In this document: positions 63,257-64,000 of the stretch, piece after piece
How positions within the stretch are numbered: position 1 is the first letter of the stretch
How the letters are laid out: every line of letters starts with the position of its first letter
Source of the DNA: Chitinophagales bacterium
GTDB taxonomy: Bacteria; Bacteroidota; Bacteroidia; Chitinophagales; Chitinophagaceae
Assembly (NCBI GenBank): GCA_021323755.1
Contig: JAJPKJ010000012.1
Coordinates: forward strand, 1-64,000
Length of the DNA: 64,000 bases
Reading direction: 5' to 3'
The notes under the pieces: model-generated
What the model was told of the DNA's origin: nothing
The model's database searches: none
Seen by the model: only the letters and a program-made list of their open reading frames with translations
Translations under genes and position numbers: made by a program

Positions 63257-63856
63257 ATGAATTTTCAAACAATGAGCAAACAACGCAAGTTTATTTTGAT
63301 AGCTGCTGTTATTGGAATTATTTCTGTTTTTCTTCCCTGGGCGACAGTTTCCATTGGCATGTTCGGCGAAAGCGCAAGCGAAAGTGTAAACGGTTTTCAT
63401 GGAGTTGGTATTATTGTTTTCCTGGCTTTTATAATTGCTGCGATCGTCACACTCACCGGCGATCAAACAAAGGCACTTGACAAGACTACATGGATGGTCG
63501 CTTTAATTGCCGCAGCCGCTGCCCTTCTTTTCGCGGTGATCGCTTTAGCAAACACCTCACATGCAGGACTTGGATTTGTCGATGCCGGTTTTGGTTTTGG
63601 AATTTGGCTAACATTGGCTGCTGCGATAGGAGTTGGAGCATCTGCTTGGCTTTTCAGAAACCCTGCAGATGATTTAAAAAGTGGTTTTGATGATCTGAAA
63701 AAGAAAATCTCGACCTCAACTGCTCCTCAATCGCCCGCAACGAATACAGGTTCTGGCTCAAATAAGATTGCCGAACTGGAAAAATTAAGCAAGCTAAGAG
63801 AAAGCGGAAGTATTACGGAAGAAGAGTATCAACAACTGAAATCGAAAGTATTGTAA
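63257..63856 (+). CDS. Membrane protein with C-terminal SHOCT domain
   Basis: 199 residues from the ATG at 63257 (ATG 63272 is the alternative; earlier TTG starts give no sensible sequence). Four hydrophobic helices at about 13-140 (FILIAAVIGIISVFLPW, VGIIVFLAFIIAAIVTL and two more) are followed by a Ser/Thr/Pro linker. A SHOCT domain ends the protein (IAELEKLSKLRESGSITEEEYQQLKSKVL pattern with the usual L..L...G.It..Ef...K). SHOCT domains are short interaction or oligomerisation modules. Function unknown. Confidence 0.85.
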   Translation: MNFQTMSKQRKFILIAAVIGIISVFLPWATVSIGMFGESASESVNGFHGVGIIVFLAFIIAAIVTLTGDQTKALDKTTWMVALIAAAAALLFAVIALANTSHAGLGFVDAGFGFGIWLTLAAAIGVGASAWLFRNPADDLKSGFDDLKKKISTSTAPQSPATNTGSGSNKIAELEKLSKLRESGSITEEEYQQLKSKVL

Positions 63857-63903
63857 CCGTTATTTCAGCAGCGCGGTATTAATAATTATCAACATAAAAA
63901 TTT

Positions 63904-64000
63904 ATGGAAAAGATCTTATGCGGGTTGATTATTTCCGCAGTGGTTTTATATGGTTGTAGCAATAGCCCTTCTGATGATGAAATCAAGCGCTGCGTTTTGA
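63904..64000 (+). CDS. Predicted lipoprotein, partial (runs off the window)
   Basis: From the ATG at 63904 the frame stays open to the window end (32 codons). MEKILCGLIISAVVLYGCSN is a lipoprotein signal with the lipobox VLYGC (Cys18), followed by SNSPSDDEIK. Too little is visible to name a family. Confidence 0.6.
   Translation, partial: MEKILCGLIISAVVLYGCSNSPSDDEIKRCVL

Noticed and set aside
1..64000. Search for CRISPR arrays, tRNAs, rRNAs, insertion sequences, integrases, phage genes and toxin-antitoxin pairs
   Set aside because: No spaced direct repeats, cloverleaf-like sequence or family motifs for these were found on reading both strands.

Overview
The window comes from a Bacteroidota genome, most likely a member of the Chitinophagales/Chitinophagaceae; no rRNA gene is present to fix this. 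The evidence is several proteins ending in type IX secretion (T9SS) sorting domains, GldF/GldG, a MurF-Alr fusion, the acpP-fabF-rnc gene order, A+T-rich DNA, and promoters with the Bacteroidota -7 element TAnnTTTG instead of a Pribnow box.

Layout. 1-8.4 kb is mostly housekeeping: a cut-off secreted subtilase (-), a small lipoprotein, mfd, a DUF4870 membrane protein, a GNAT enzyme (-), then acpP-fabF-rnc. 8.5-18.1 kb holds three T9SS-type secreted proteins (two are tandem paralogues), then on the minus strand a secreted orphan, an OmpA-type protein, a LuxR-type response regulator with its 7TMR-DISM histidine kinase, and methylmalonyl-CoA epimerase. 18.2-27.1 kb holds iscS, an IscA-type gene, gldF-gldG, a TerC-like gene, murF-alr and lspA. 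27.1-33.5 kb has a 920-residue T9SS protein (-), a T9SS-secreted sugar dehydrogenase and fumC (-).

33.6-58.7 kb is the accessory part: about 25 kb, all on the plus strand. It encodes a clan-D-like glycoside hydrolase, a GH29 fucosidase with PA14, a Tat-type phospholipase C, a GH31 enzyme with adhesin-like modules, a DUF1800-DUF1501-T9SS type B operon, a lipoprotein, and a DUF1549/DUF1553 cytochrome - DUF1501 - alpha-galactosidase-like - TIM-barrel operon. It closes with a DUF2231/cytochrome/LRR membrane protein. No SusC/SusD pair, sulfatase or regulator is present. Five of these proteins start with a twin-arginine motif. I read the region as an envelope glycan/phospholipid breakdown locus tied to haem-binding proteins; this is the best candidate here for an undescribed system, and its substrate is unknown.

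58.8-64 kb returns to ordinary genes: an enoyl-CoA hydratase (-), a TRIC-like channel, a LytTR regulator with its TPR histidine kinase (-), a SHOCT membrane protein, and a lipoprotein cut by the window end.

No tRNA, rRNA, CRISPR array, insertion sequence, integrase or prophage gene was seen. No gap between genes exceeds 300 bases. Domain calls are from reading the translations, not from database searches.
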